A stretch of 5,141 nt of DNA, taken from assembly GCA_002398515.1 (NCBI GenBank), contig DGZL01000021.1, positions 3,451 to 8,591 of the forward strand, written 5' to 3'. The notes below the pieces were generated by a model. It had not been told where the DNA came from and searched no databases. It saw only the letters and a list, made by a program, of their open reading frames with translations. Shown piece after piece: positions 1 through 5,141 of the stretch. The DNA is from Firmicutes bacterium UBA4981 (GTDB taxonomy: Bacteria; Bacillota; SHA-98; UBA4971). The position numbers were made by a program, and so were the translations under genes. How positions within the stretch are numbered: the first letter of the stretch is position 1; each line of letters begins with the position of its first letter.

Positions 1-170
1 CATGAGACCGTTGTTCTCTCCCACATTATGTTAACGCAGCTCGCTTGAATCGCAAAAACCGGTCGCCGTCTTCGGCGAAACTGGCAGCTACTGGAGAAGT
101 TCAACGGCCTCCATGAACTCATACTTGGGTATTTCCCTTCCACGTTTTTTTGACTGTATATGAAAATATA
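1..170. other. Upstream region without a recognisable gene
   Basis: No recognisable gene is visible here. In the + frame starting at base 1 the window opens with 15 codons (HETVVLSHIMLTQLA) and a TGA at 46-48, which could be the tail of a gene cut by the window edge. The same frame is then open from 49 to a TGA at 151, without a start codon and with no family I recognise. The minus strand is also open from about 123 to the edge but gives an arginine-rich peptide with no recognisable motif. It is best treated as intergenic DNA, possibly with a decayed gene fragment. Confidence 0.4.
63..78. repeat. Small GC-rich hairpin
   Basis: TCGCCG (63-68) pairs perfectly with CGGCGA (73-78) around a TCTT loop. 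No T-run follows it on the + strand. On the minus strand it would be followed by CCGGTTTTT, so a weak terminator for a minus-strand transcript is possible. No gene on that strand supports this. Confidence 0.3.
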
Positions 171-200
171 GCAGGAATGTAATACCTTGGTATATAATAC
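171..200 (+). promoter_or_regulatory. Probable sigma-H promoter of spoVS
   Basis: The -35-like element GCAGGAATG (171-179) fits the sigma-H consensus RNAGGAWWW except for its last base. After a 12-base spacer (180-191), ATATAATAC (192-200) fits RNNGAATWW with the G replaced by T and the last W replaced by C. The 11-12 base spacing is the one expected for this sigma factor. No sigma-A -35 box lies 16-18 bases before the TATAAT at 193-198; the TTGACT at 150-155 is too far away. spoVS of Bacillus subtilis is known to be sigma-H dependent, which fits. The assignment is by pattern only. Confidence 0.5.
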
Positions 201-245
201 TTCATCCGTAACCGGCATTCTCGACCATACAAGGAGGAATTTAGT

Positions 246-506
246 ATGGAAGTCCTCAAGGTGTCTGCTAAGTCAAATCCCAATTCTGTGGCAGGTGCGT
301 TGGCAGGAGTTGTGAGGGAACGGGGAGGTGCTGAAGTTCAGGCAGTGGGCGCGGCTGCGCTGAATCAGGCTGTTAAGGCTGTTGCTATTGCCAGGGGCTT
401 CGTAGCGACAAGTGGTATAGATCTGGTGATGGTTCCTGCATTTACTGATGTGCAAATTGACGGGGAGGAAAGGACCGCGATCAAGTTAATTGTGCAGCCA
501 AGGTAA
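246..506 (+). CDS. spoVS: Stage V sporulation protein S (SpoVS)
   Basis: This encodes an 86-residue protein matching the SpoVS family in length and across its whole sequence: it starts MEVLKVSAKSNPNSVAGALA, has a central alanine/valine-rich helix (VGAAALNQAVKAVAIARGF, about residues 34-52), and ends in the conserved strand TAIKLIVQP. In B. subtilis, loss of SpoVS stops sporulation at stage V, affecting coat assembly and core dehydration. The family is small, cytosolic and Alba-like in fold, so nucleic-acid binding has been suggested; its molecular role is unsettled, and members also occur in non-sporulating bacteria. The start is firm: AAGGAGG at 231-237 lies 8 bases before the ATG. A sigma-H-like promoter lies just upstream. 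Unusually, the gene sits next to the division cluster, followed by an acetyltransferase 131 bases downstream. Confidence 0.95.
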   Translation: MEVLKVSAKSNPNSVAGALAGVVRERGGAEVQAVGAAALNQAVKAVAIARGFVATSGIDLVMVPAFTDVQIDGEERTAIKLIVQPR

Positions 507-622
507 GCTCATAAGAAATAATGCATGGTCATGGATGCCGAAAACGGATAAAAATACTTAAAGGTATCAGACGGGTCAGGCGCGAAGTCTTTTTGCGACA
601 AGTGGGGGGGTGGACTGGAAGA

Positions 623-629
623 AGAGGTG
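623..629 (+). promoter_or_regulatory. Ribosome-binding site deciding the GNAT start
   Basis: AGAGGTG lies 8 bases upstream of the GTG at 638. The upstream in-frame ATG at 521 has no purine-rich site before it, so this site favours the shorter protein. Confidence 0.55.
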
Positions 630-637
630 TCACGCAA

Positions 638-1180
638 GTGATTAAAGGCGAAAAGACTTTACTTCGTCCGCTGAATGGCGCCGATGTGGAAATCATATGT
701 CAGTGGGAAGCAGGGCAGCATATCACGACTGCAGCATTTGAACATACTAGTAGGCGCCTCACAGTCAGCGAAGAATACATGTCTCGGGTAAATGCTCGCA
801 CCACAAGAATGTTTGCCATAGAGGCAGAAGACGGCGTACTGATTGGAGATATTGGCCTTGTAGAAATCAACTGGCGCAGAAGTGAAGCTGAGCTCATGGT
901 TCGTATAGGACACCCGAGGTACCTTGGTAAAGGTTACGGGCATGACGCGATTTCGTCATTATTGGACTATATGTTTTCCACCACAAGACTGAACCGGATC
1001 TACCTTCGAGTGCTGGCAGACAACCTACGGGCGGTAAAGTGCTTCGAGAAATGTGGATTCCGGAAGAATTGGGTAATGACAAGGCAAATTGCCAAAGAGA
1101 GGAATCCTAAGAAACTTTTTCTCATGGCAATTGAAAGAGATATCAATGAGAGGGAAAGAGGTTCAAATAAGGCTTCATAA
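638..1180 (+). CDS. GNAT-family N-acetyltransferase (RimJ/RimL type)
   Basis: This is a 180-residue acetyltransferase of the GNAT fold, which transfers an acetyl group from acetyl-CoA to an amine; the substrate cannot be read from the sequence. The N-terminus (IKGEKTLLRPLNGADVE) is the typical first strand of RimJ/RimL-like members. The acetyl-CoA pyrophosphate loop is R94-Y-L-G97-K-G99-Y-G, followed by the helix HDAISSLLDYMF. The C-terminal motif (N129-x-x-A132 ... FEKCGF to residue 141) is also present. The GTG at 638 was chosen because the family begins right here and a Shine-Dalgarno site precedes it. An in-frame ATG at 521 would add 39 basic residues without similarity. The gene follows spoVS in the same direction and is closed by the terminator at 1205-1250, so it may be co-transcribed with spoVS. 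A link to sporulation is inference only. Confidence 0.85.
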   Translation: MIKGEKTLLRPLNGADVEIICQWEAGQHITTAAFEHTSRRLTVSEEYMSRVNARTTRMFAIEAEDGVLIGDIGLVEINWRRSEAELMVRIGHPRYLGKGYGHDAISSLLDYMFSTTRLNRIYLRVLADNLRAVKCFEKCGFRKNWVMTRQIAKERNPKKLFLMAIERDINERERGSNKAS

Positions 1181-1204
1181 TACATAATAGAAGAAGAGCA
1201 CAGC

Positions 1205-1250
1205 GACATGGCCCCGGCAAATTGATGCCGGGGCTATGTTTATGATTTTT
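1205..1250 (+). terminator. Intrinsic terminator after the GNAT gene
   Basis: GCCCCGGCA (1211-1219) pairs perfectly with TGCCGGGGC (1226-1234) around the loop AATTGA. The stem extends outward to 1205/1240 with A-T, C-G and two G-T pairs, about 15 pairs in all. It is followed by a broken T-run, TTTATGATTTTT (1239-1250). It starts 24 bases after the GNAT stop codon and separates the spoVS-GNAT unit from the mraZ leader. Confidence 0.85.
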
Positions 1251-1353
1251 CCGACACAGAAATCCCCTCTTAAACCTCAACTCTCAAATGTTGCAAAAAA
1301 GTTTCCATATAGAAGAAGGAGTTTAAAGATAAGTATAGAAGAGAATCGTTACC
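1251..1353 (+). promoter_or_regulatory. mraZ leader, presumed promoter region
   Basis: A promoter for the division cluster must lie between the terminator and mraZ, but no well-spaced -35/-10 pair is clear. TATAGA occurs at 1308-1313 and 1334-1339 and TTGCAA at 1291-1296, without 16-18 base spacing between them. A strong Shine-Dalgarno-like AGAAGGAG (1314-1321) has no start codon at a useful distance. The segment is A- and purine-rich. Confidence 0.35.
1308..1342 (+). repeat. Short direct repeat TATAGAAGA in the mraZ leader
   Basis: TATAGAAGA occurs at 1308-1316 and again at 1334-1342, 26 bases apart. A related ATAGAAGAAG is found at 1187-1196 and at 1309-1318. The copies flank the Shine-Dalgarno-like AGAAGGAG. 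They may be chance in purine-rich DNA or may include -10 elements. Confidence 0.3.
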
Positions 1354-1383
1354 AATGTGGGGCAAAGTGGGGAGAAGTGGTGA
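1354..1383 (+). promoter_or_regulatory. MraZ operator: three tandem 10-bp boxes
   Basis: Three direct repeats sit at an exact 10-base period: AATGTGGGGC (1354-1363), AAAGTGGGGA (1364-1373) and GAAGTGGTGA (1374-1383). The GTGG cores start at 1357, 1367 and 1377. This fits the MraZ boxes known from other bacteria: tandem GTGG-type repeats in Escherichia coli and AAAGTG[G/T]NNN in mycoplasmas. One-turn spacing suits an oligomeric ring of MraZ subunits binding one face of DNA. The array ends 14 bases before the mraZ ATG, so it also covers the ribosome-binding region. Repression or tuning of the dcw operon by MraZ is inferred from the family. Confidence 0.85.
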
Positions 1384-1397
1384 ATCTGCAGGCGCCT

Positions 1398-1853
1398 ATG
1401 TTCATCGGAACCTATGAACATAATATCGATGATAAAGGTAGACTGGCGATCCCTGCAAAATTCAGGGATGAGTTGGGAGACAGCTTTTTTGCCACGAGAG
1501 GGCTGGATAAGTGTCTGTTCATCTTTCCAAAGAATGAATGGGAGAGACAACTTTCTGAGTTCTCAAAACTCCCCCTTACAATGCGAGACGCACGAGCGTA
1601 TAGCAGACTGTTTTTCTCAGGGGCATGTGAATGCGAACTGGATAGGCAAGGACGGATTAACATTCCCGCTTATCTCAGAGAATATGCCGGCCTTGCCAAA
1701 GATGCGGTAGTCATCGGTGTCATGAACAGAGTAGAGATATGGAGCCTGGAGGTTTGGATGGGTTACAGAGGCCTGGCAGAGGAATCCTATGAGGAGATAG
1801 CCGAGAAACTGGCTCAGGGTGGTGCAGACTCTGAAGTCAAAAGAACAGGCTGA
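1398..1853 (+). CDS. mraZ: Transcriptional regulator MraZ
   Basis: This encodes a 151-residue MraZ, the DNA-binding regulator that opens dcw clusters and controls its own operon. It has two SpoVT/AbrB-like halves, each with the family DxxxR signature: D11-D-K-G-R15 followed by LAIPAKFR, and D82-R-Q-G-R86 followed by INIPAYLR. The start MFIGTYEHNIDDKGR is where nearly all MraZ proteins begin, so ATG 1398 is chosen. However, the only Shine-Dalgarno before it is a weak AGG (1390-1392). GTG 1380, preceded by GGGGAG (1369-1374), would give a protein six residues longer. In-frame readings further upstream run into the terminator and are rejected. The operator at 1354-1383 lies directly in front. 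The stop codon overlaps the rsmH start by one base, so the two are likely translationally coupled. Confidence 0.95.
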   Translation: MFIGTYEHNIDDKGRLAIPAKFRDELGDSFFATRGLDKCLFIFPKNEWERQLSEFSKLPLTMRDARAYSRLFFSGACECELDRQGRINIPAYLREYAGLAKDAVVIGVMNRVEIWSLEVWMGYRGLAEESYEEIAEKLAQGGADSEVKRTG

Positions 1854-2776
1854 TGAACCAAATGACAGCAAATATCAAGAGAGAATATCATACCCCGGTC
1901 ATGCCAGACGAAGTAGTCTGGTTAATGAATCCTAAGCCAGGCGGAGTCTACATCGACTGCACCCTGGGAAGCGGAGGACATACCCTCGGCCTCCTGGAAT
2001 TTGCCGGCGCCGGGGCTCAGATTATAGGGATAGACAGGGACCAAGACGCGATCTCGGCTGCGAAGCAAGAATTGAAACACTTCCGTGATGCCGCAACTTT
2101 CGTTCATGGAAACTTCAGCGATTTACAGGATATAGTGATGAGCCTTAACGTTTTGCAGGTTGACGGAATCCTATTCGATCTCGGAGTCTCCAGTTATCAA
2201 CTGGACGAGCCTGAAAGAGGCTTTTCATACATGGAAGACGGACCACTTGATATGCGAATGGGCCAAGGAACAGGGCCGTCTGCCCGAGACCTTGTAAACA
2301 ATCTGCCGGCCGAAGAGATCGCAGACATACTCAAGATCTATGGCGAAGAACGCTGGGCGGTGCGCATAGCCGAATTCATAGTGAGGCGACGGGATAAGGC
2401 GCCGATAGTCACCACAGGTGAACTTGTTGATATCGTCAAAGCAGCTATCCCGGCAAGGGCCAGGAGATCCGGCCCTCATCCCGCACGTCGCACGTTTCAA
2501 GCTCTTAGGATTGCAGTAAACCGTGAGCTGGATGAATTACATGCAGGTTTGGATCAGGCTGTAAGAATCCTTTGTCCAGGGGGAAGACTGGTAGTTATCT
2601 CTTACCACTCCTTGGAAGATAGAATTGTGAAGACCATGTTTCTTAAGATGTCCGGGTCGAGAAACCAAGGCTGTCTTCGAATTCTGACTAAGAAGCCTAT
2701 TGTTCCGTGCGAGGAAGAGGTTATCTCAAATCCCAGGTCCCGGAGCGCAAAGCTCAGAGCAGCAGAGAAGTTCTAA
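1853..2776 (+). CDS. rsmH: 16S rRNA (cytosine1402-N4)-methyltransferase RsmH
   Basis: This 307-residue protein is the usual length for RsmH (MraW). The enzyme uses S-adenosylmethionine to methylate N4 of C1402 in the 16S rRNA decoding centre. Conserved parts in order: EYHTPVM (residues 11-17); the SAM-binding loop DCTLGSGGHT (35-44) and acidic strand end GIDRD (59-63); DGILFDLGVSS (104-114) with RGFSYMEDGPLDMRM (122-136); the inserted helical domain; HPARRTFQALRIAVNRELDEL (209-229); VVISYHSLEDRIVK (247-260); and the C-terminal NPRSRSAKLRAAEK. All landmark motifs are intact. ATG 1853 overlaps the mraZ stop (TGATG). The Shine-Dalgarno is poor, which favours translation by coupling. A second ATG at 1862 is possible but has no better site. 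Confidence 0.97.
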   Translation: MNQMTANIKREYHTPVMPDEVVWLMNPKPGGVYIDCTLGSGGHTLGLLEFAGAGAQIIGIDRDQDAISAAKQELKHFRDAATFVHGNFSDLQDIVMSLNVLQVDGILFDLGVSSYQLDEPERGFSYMEDGPLDMRMGQGTGPSARDLVNNLPAEEIADILKIYGEERWAVRIAEFIVRRRDKAPIVTTGELVDIVKAAIPARARRSGPHPARRTFQALRIAVNRELDELHAGLDQAVRILCPGGRLVVISYHSLEDRIVKTMFLKMSGSRNQGCLRILTKKPIVPCEEEVISNPRSRSAKLRAAEKF

Positions 2777-2798
2777 GGGAATCGGGGAGGGAATACAG

Positions 2799-3341
2799 AT
2801 GGTACCAGCGGCAGCTAGGTCGTTACCGAAATCAAAGGGAAGAATAAAGCAGGCTCCGGCAAAACCAAGAGAGGCTGCTAGAAAATCAAGAAAACGCGCC
2901 GGCTTCGGAAAACGGATGTTTGGAGCTATACTTATTACCGGACTCCTCATTGGCAGTCTGGCGCTGAGAGCTCAAGTAATCGATACCGGTTATCGATTAC
3001 ATGTGCTTGAGCGAGCGCTTGCGGCTACTCAGACCGAATACGATCGGCTTAGTCTATCCATAGCACAGTTGAGTTCGCTTGCCAGGGTTGAAAGAGAAGC
3101 CATGATATCTCTGGGTATGACAAAACCCGAGAAAACTGAATTCATTATGGTAGCATCTGTGACTAATCGCCTAAATGTGGCTGATGATTCTGACGGGAAA
3201 GCATCGCAGAAGCTTTCAGGGCTGGTAGCTGAGGTCTCAGCTCGAACGGAAGACATCCTCATAGGCCTTATTTCACCCTTTGTAGCCAGATGGTTCTACG
3301 ATATTCCCAGATGCGATCATCCGAGAGTAAGACCTAAATAG
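2799..3341 (+). CDS. ftsL: FtsL-like septum formation protein
   Basis: This encodes a 180-residue bitopic membrane protein in the ftsL position between rsmH and the PBP gene. Residues 1-39 are a very basic cytoplasmic tail (many K/R). Residues about 40-59 form one transmembrane helix (MFGAILITGLLIGSLAL). Next comes a predicted coiled coil, about 66-104 (RLHVLERALAATQTEYDRLSLSIAQLSSLARVE...), ending in LGMTKPEK, the usual FtsL/DivIC-type finish. FtsL binds DivIC/FtsB and the septal transpeptidase; its primary sequence is poorly conserved, so the name rests on topology and context. About 60 further residues (121-180) form a tail that typical 100-120 residue FtsL proteins lack. ATG 2799 follows GGGGAGG (2784-2790) by 8 bases; earlier in-frame starts lie inside rsmH. 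The gap to rsmH is 22 bases. Confidence 0.8.
   Translation: MVPAAARSLPKSKGRIKQAPAKPREAARKSRKRAGFGKRMFGAILITGLLIGSLALRAQVIDTGYRLHVLERALAATQTEYDRLSLSIAQLSSLARVEREAMISLGMTKPEKTEFIMVASVTNRLNVADDSDGKASQKLSGLVAEVSARTEDILIGLISPFVARWFYDIPRCDHPRVRPK
2970..3012. repeat. Long inverted repeat inside ftsL
   Basis: GTAATCGATA (2976-2985) and TATCGATTAC (2991-3000) are perfect reverse complements around CCGGT. Outside them GCTCAA (2970-2975) pairs with TTGAGC (3007-3012), leaving a six-base bulge at 3001-3006. It covers codons 58-71, just after the transmembrane helix. It could be an operator-like palindrome or an mRNA hairpin; no T-run follows, so it is not a terminator. Confidence 0.6.
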
Positions 3342-3347
3342 ATTTTT

Positions 3348-3356
3348 AAGGTAGGG
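3348..3356 (+). promoter_or_regulatory. Ribosome-binding site deciding the PBP start
   Basis: AAGGTAGGG lies 8 bases before the GTG at 3365. The ATG at 3389 in the same frame has no purine-rich site at a suitable distance, so the GTG start is preferred, adding eight residues to the cytoplasmic tail. Confidence 0.65.
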
Positions 3357-3364
3357 AACAGCCT

Positions 3365-5141
3365 GTGTCTAATCACTCGAGCATTACCATGAAGAAGAGG
3401 GTAGGCTCGCTTTTTCTTATGTGGGCAACAGTCACCCTTTTTCTCATCGGGAGACTTTTCTGGGTACAAGTTGCCAGAAATGAGCATTATCGGAAGCTGG
3501 CTCTGGATCAGAGGCTCTATCCCGTTCCTGTAGACGCTCGCAGGGGGACTATCCGAGACGTCAAAGGCAGAGAACTTGCGGTGAGCATCAGCGCTGATGC
3601 AGTGTATGCAATCCCGGCCGACATAGATGACCCGCTGGACACTGCAAAACAGGTTTCAAAGATACTTGGGCTTGATGTGGAGACCGTAAGAAAGAAACTC
3701 TCCGAACCTCTGGCTACGGTTTGGATAGACCGCAGAGTGGACCCGGAGAAGGCAGCCGTTCTCAGAAAACTCAACCTCAGAGGAATCGGGTTTGCAGAAC
3801 GCGGCCAGAGGTTTTATCCAAAAGATACGCTTGCAGCCCATGTCCTGGGCATAGTGGGAATAGACAATCAAGGACTGGAAGGAATCGAAGTTCAGTATGA
3901 CTCCTTCCTCCGAGGAACAAGGGGGCAGGTGAGGTCGGAACGAGATGCCACTGGGAAAGAGATTCCGGGCGGAATCACTCAGTTCATACCGCCGGTAGAC
4001 GGCAATGACCTATATCTCACCATAGATGAGGTAATTCAGTATATCGTCGAGCGTGAGCTTGATAAGGGGATGGCAGAACTCAAAGCAAAGCGGGGAATGA
4101 TTCTGGCGATGGATCCGAAAACCGGGGCTGTGTTAGCTATGGCTTCAAGACCTGCGTACAATCCTAACCGCTATTTTGAGGAACCTGACTCTTTGCGCAG
4201 AAACCCAATAGTGTCAGACACGTATGAGCCGGGATCCACTTTCAAAATAATCACTGCCGCTGCCGCCCTTGAAGAGCGTATTGTAAGGCCTGATGATACA
4301 TTCTTCGACCCAGGATTCATCAAGGTCGCTGACAGGTACGTAAGATGTTGGCTTGCAGGAGGCCACGGGAGTCAAACGTTTACTGAAGCCACTGAAAACT
4401 CGTGTAACGTCGTGTTTGCGACATTAGGCACCAAGCTGGGGCAGGAACGCTTTTATCGGTATATTCAAGCATTTGGACTTGGAAGCTCATTGGGAATTGA
4501 CTATCCCGGTGAAGCTACAGGCCTTCTCCAACGCCCAAAGAATGTCGGGCCTGTAGAACTCGCCAATATTTCATTCGGACAAGGAATTTCCTTAACCCCC
4601 ATTCAGTTACTGTCTGCGCTTTCGACAATCGCAAATGGCGGTACGCTCATGCGTCCTCACCTTGTTTCAAAAATCGTGGACCCTGACGGGTTTGTTATAA
4701 AAGAATTCCAGAAAGACCCCATAAGACAGGTTATTAGTCAAGAGACCTCAAAAGAGCTTTCTCTCATACTGGAGTCGGTAGTAGTCAACGGATCCGGATT
4801 CAGGGCCAAGGTTCCCGGCTATCGTGTGGCAGGCAAGACAGGAACTGCAGAAAAGCCTGAAGCGGGTGGATACTCTGACAAGCGAGTCGCATCTTTCTTA
4901 GGATTCGCTCCGGTTGAAGACCCGAAAATCGCGATCCTGGTAATCTGGGATGAGCCGGATGTTGGGATAAGCTACGGCGGAGTCCTGGCAGCTCCTGCAT
5001 TTCAAGCCATATTGAAGGATGTCCTAAGGTATATGGAGATTCCGCCGAGTGTGCCCCCGGAGACAGAAGAACGCGACCCGGAAAGTCGACAAGTGATTGT
5101 ACCAAACCTCATCGGCCATAACCCTGATGAAGCAGCAAGAC
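3365..5141 (+). CDS. spoVD: Class B penicillin-binding protein (FtsI/SpoVD family), 3' end cut off
   Basis: This is a D,D-transpeptidase that cross-links peptidoglycan outside the membrane; 592 codons are present and the gene runs off the window. A short tail with KKR (10-12) is followed by a membrane anchor at about 13-34. The dimerisation domain begins RRGTIRDVKGRELA. The catalytic motifs are S291-T-F-K294 (acylated serine), S346-C-N348 and K491-T-G-T494. From about residue 575, VPNLIGHNPDEAAR opens a PASTA domain. There are only two cysteines, C328 (RCWLAGGHGSQTF) and C347. Their 19-residue spacing and position match the redox pair of B. subtilis SpoVD (C332/C351, active serine 294), which with the PASTA domain favours SpoVD over FtsI. 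Its place directly after ftsL is where pbpB lies in B. subtilis, so it may serve vegetative septation, spore cortex synthesis or both. The gap to ftsL is 23 bases, indicating one operon. Confidence 0.9.
   Translation, partial: MSNHSSITMKKRVGSLFLMWATVTLFLIGRLFWVQVARNEHYRKLALDQRLYPVPVDARRGTIRDVKGRELAVSISADAVYAIPADIDDPLDTAKQVSKILGLDVETVRKKLSEPLATVWIDRRVDPEKAAVLRKLNLRGIGFAERGQRFYPKDTLAAHVLGIVGIDNQGLEGIEVQYDSFLRGTRGQVRSERDATGKEIPGGITQFIPPVDGNDLYLTIDEVIQYIVERELDKGMAELKAKRGMILAMDPKTGAVLAMASRPAYNPNRYFEEPDSLRRNPIVSDTYEPGSTFKIITAAAALEERIVRPDDTFFDPGFIKVADRYVRCWLAGGHGSQTFTEATENSCNVVFATLGTKLGQERFYRYIQAFGLGSSLGIDYPGEATGLLQRPKNVGPVELANISFGQGISLTPIQLLSALSTIANGGTLMRPHLVSKIVDPDGFVIKEFQKDPIRQVISQETSKELSLILESVVVNGSGFRAKVPGYRVAGKTGTAEKPEAGGYSDKRVASFLGFAPVEDPKIAILVIWDEPDVGISYGGVLAAPAFQAILKDVLRYMEIPPSVPPETEERDPESRQVIVPNLIGHNPDEAAR

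Noticed and set aside
226..233. CATACAAG resembling a sigma-E -10 element
   Set aside because: It overlaps the spoVS ribosome-binding site, so a transcript starting there would lack it.
569..594. Terminator-like AGAC ... GTCT followed by TTTT after spoVS
   Set aside because: The stem has only four pairs and a 14-base loop, so it is too weak to call; spoVS may read through into the GNAT gene.
521..637. N-terminal extension of the acetyltransferase from ATG 521
   Set aside because: It has no ribosome-binding site before ATG 521, 39 basic residues unlike the family, and the GNAT fold begins right at the GTG 638 start.
1236..1397. Upstream start for mraZ at ATG 1236
   Set aside because: The ATG lies inside the terminator stem, and the added 54 residues precede the universal MraZ N-terminus and would read through the operator.
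2004..2013. CCGGCGCCGG perfect palindrome in rsmH
   Set aside because: It encodes an alanine/glycine run and is short and GC-rich, so chance is sufficient explanation.
2700..2798. Longer ftsL-like start at TTG 2700 overlapping rsmH
   Set aside because: ATG 2799 has an ideal Shine-Dalgarno at the right distance, and the upstream part is just rsmH read in another frame.
4800..5105. Minus-strand 101-codon open frame
   Set aside because: It lies opposite the transpeptidase domain of the PBP, has no recognisable motif, and is a shadow of the coding frame. Other antisense frames over the GNAT, mraZ, rsmH and ftsL genes are rejected likewise.
1..5141. CRISPR arrays, tRNA or rRNA genes, insertion sequences, defence genes
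   Set aside because: No spaced repeat array, cloverleaf, rRNA segment, transposase or terminal inverted repeats were found on either strand; the window is mostly ordinary chromosomal genes.

Overview
The window holds the start of a Gram-positive (Bacillota/Clostridia-type) division and cell-wall (dcw) cluster, preceded by a short sporulation-related unit. All identifiable genes lie on the + strand. The order mraZ, rsmH, ftsL-like, class B penicillin-binding protein (PBP) is the classic dcw order. A SpoVS gene, and SpoVD-like features in the PBP (SxxK/SxN/KTG motifs, the start of a C-terminal PASTA domain and a specific cysteine pair), point to an endospore-forming Firmicute of moderate GC. 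The species cannot be named from the sequence.

Positions 1-245 contain no convincing gene. They include a weak hairpin and, at 171-200, a good match to the sigma-H promoter pattern in front of spoVS (246-506). A GNAT-family acetyltransferase follows (best start GTG 638, end 1180). This unit is closed by a strong hairpin with a broken T-run at 1205-1250, which reads as an intrinsic terminator. The division cluster is therefore probably transcribed separately.

Positions 1251-1397 form the mraZ leader. They contain three tandem 10-bp MraZ boxes of GTGGGG/GTGGTG type at 1354-1383, almost touching the mraZ start, which indicates autoregulation of the cluster by MraZ. mraZ (1398-1853) overlaps rsmH (1853-2776) by one base. 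A membrane-anchored FtsL-like protein (2799-3341) and the transpeptidase (3365 to beyond the window end) follow with 22-23 base gaps and good Shine-Dalgarno sequences, so these four genes look like one operon.

Functionally, MraZ controls the cluster, RsmH methylates 16S rRNA at the decoding site, the FtsL-like protein is the bitopic scaffold of the septal complex, and the PBP cross-links septal or spore-cortex peptidoglycan. No undescribed defence or mobile system is evident. The most interesting items are the PBP cysteine pair spaced like the SpoVD redox switch, the MraZ operator that coincides with the ribosome-binding region, a long inverted repeat inside ftsL, and the predicted sigma-H promoter of spoVS.
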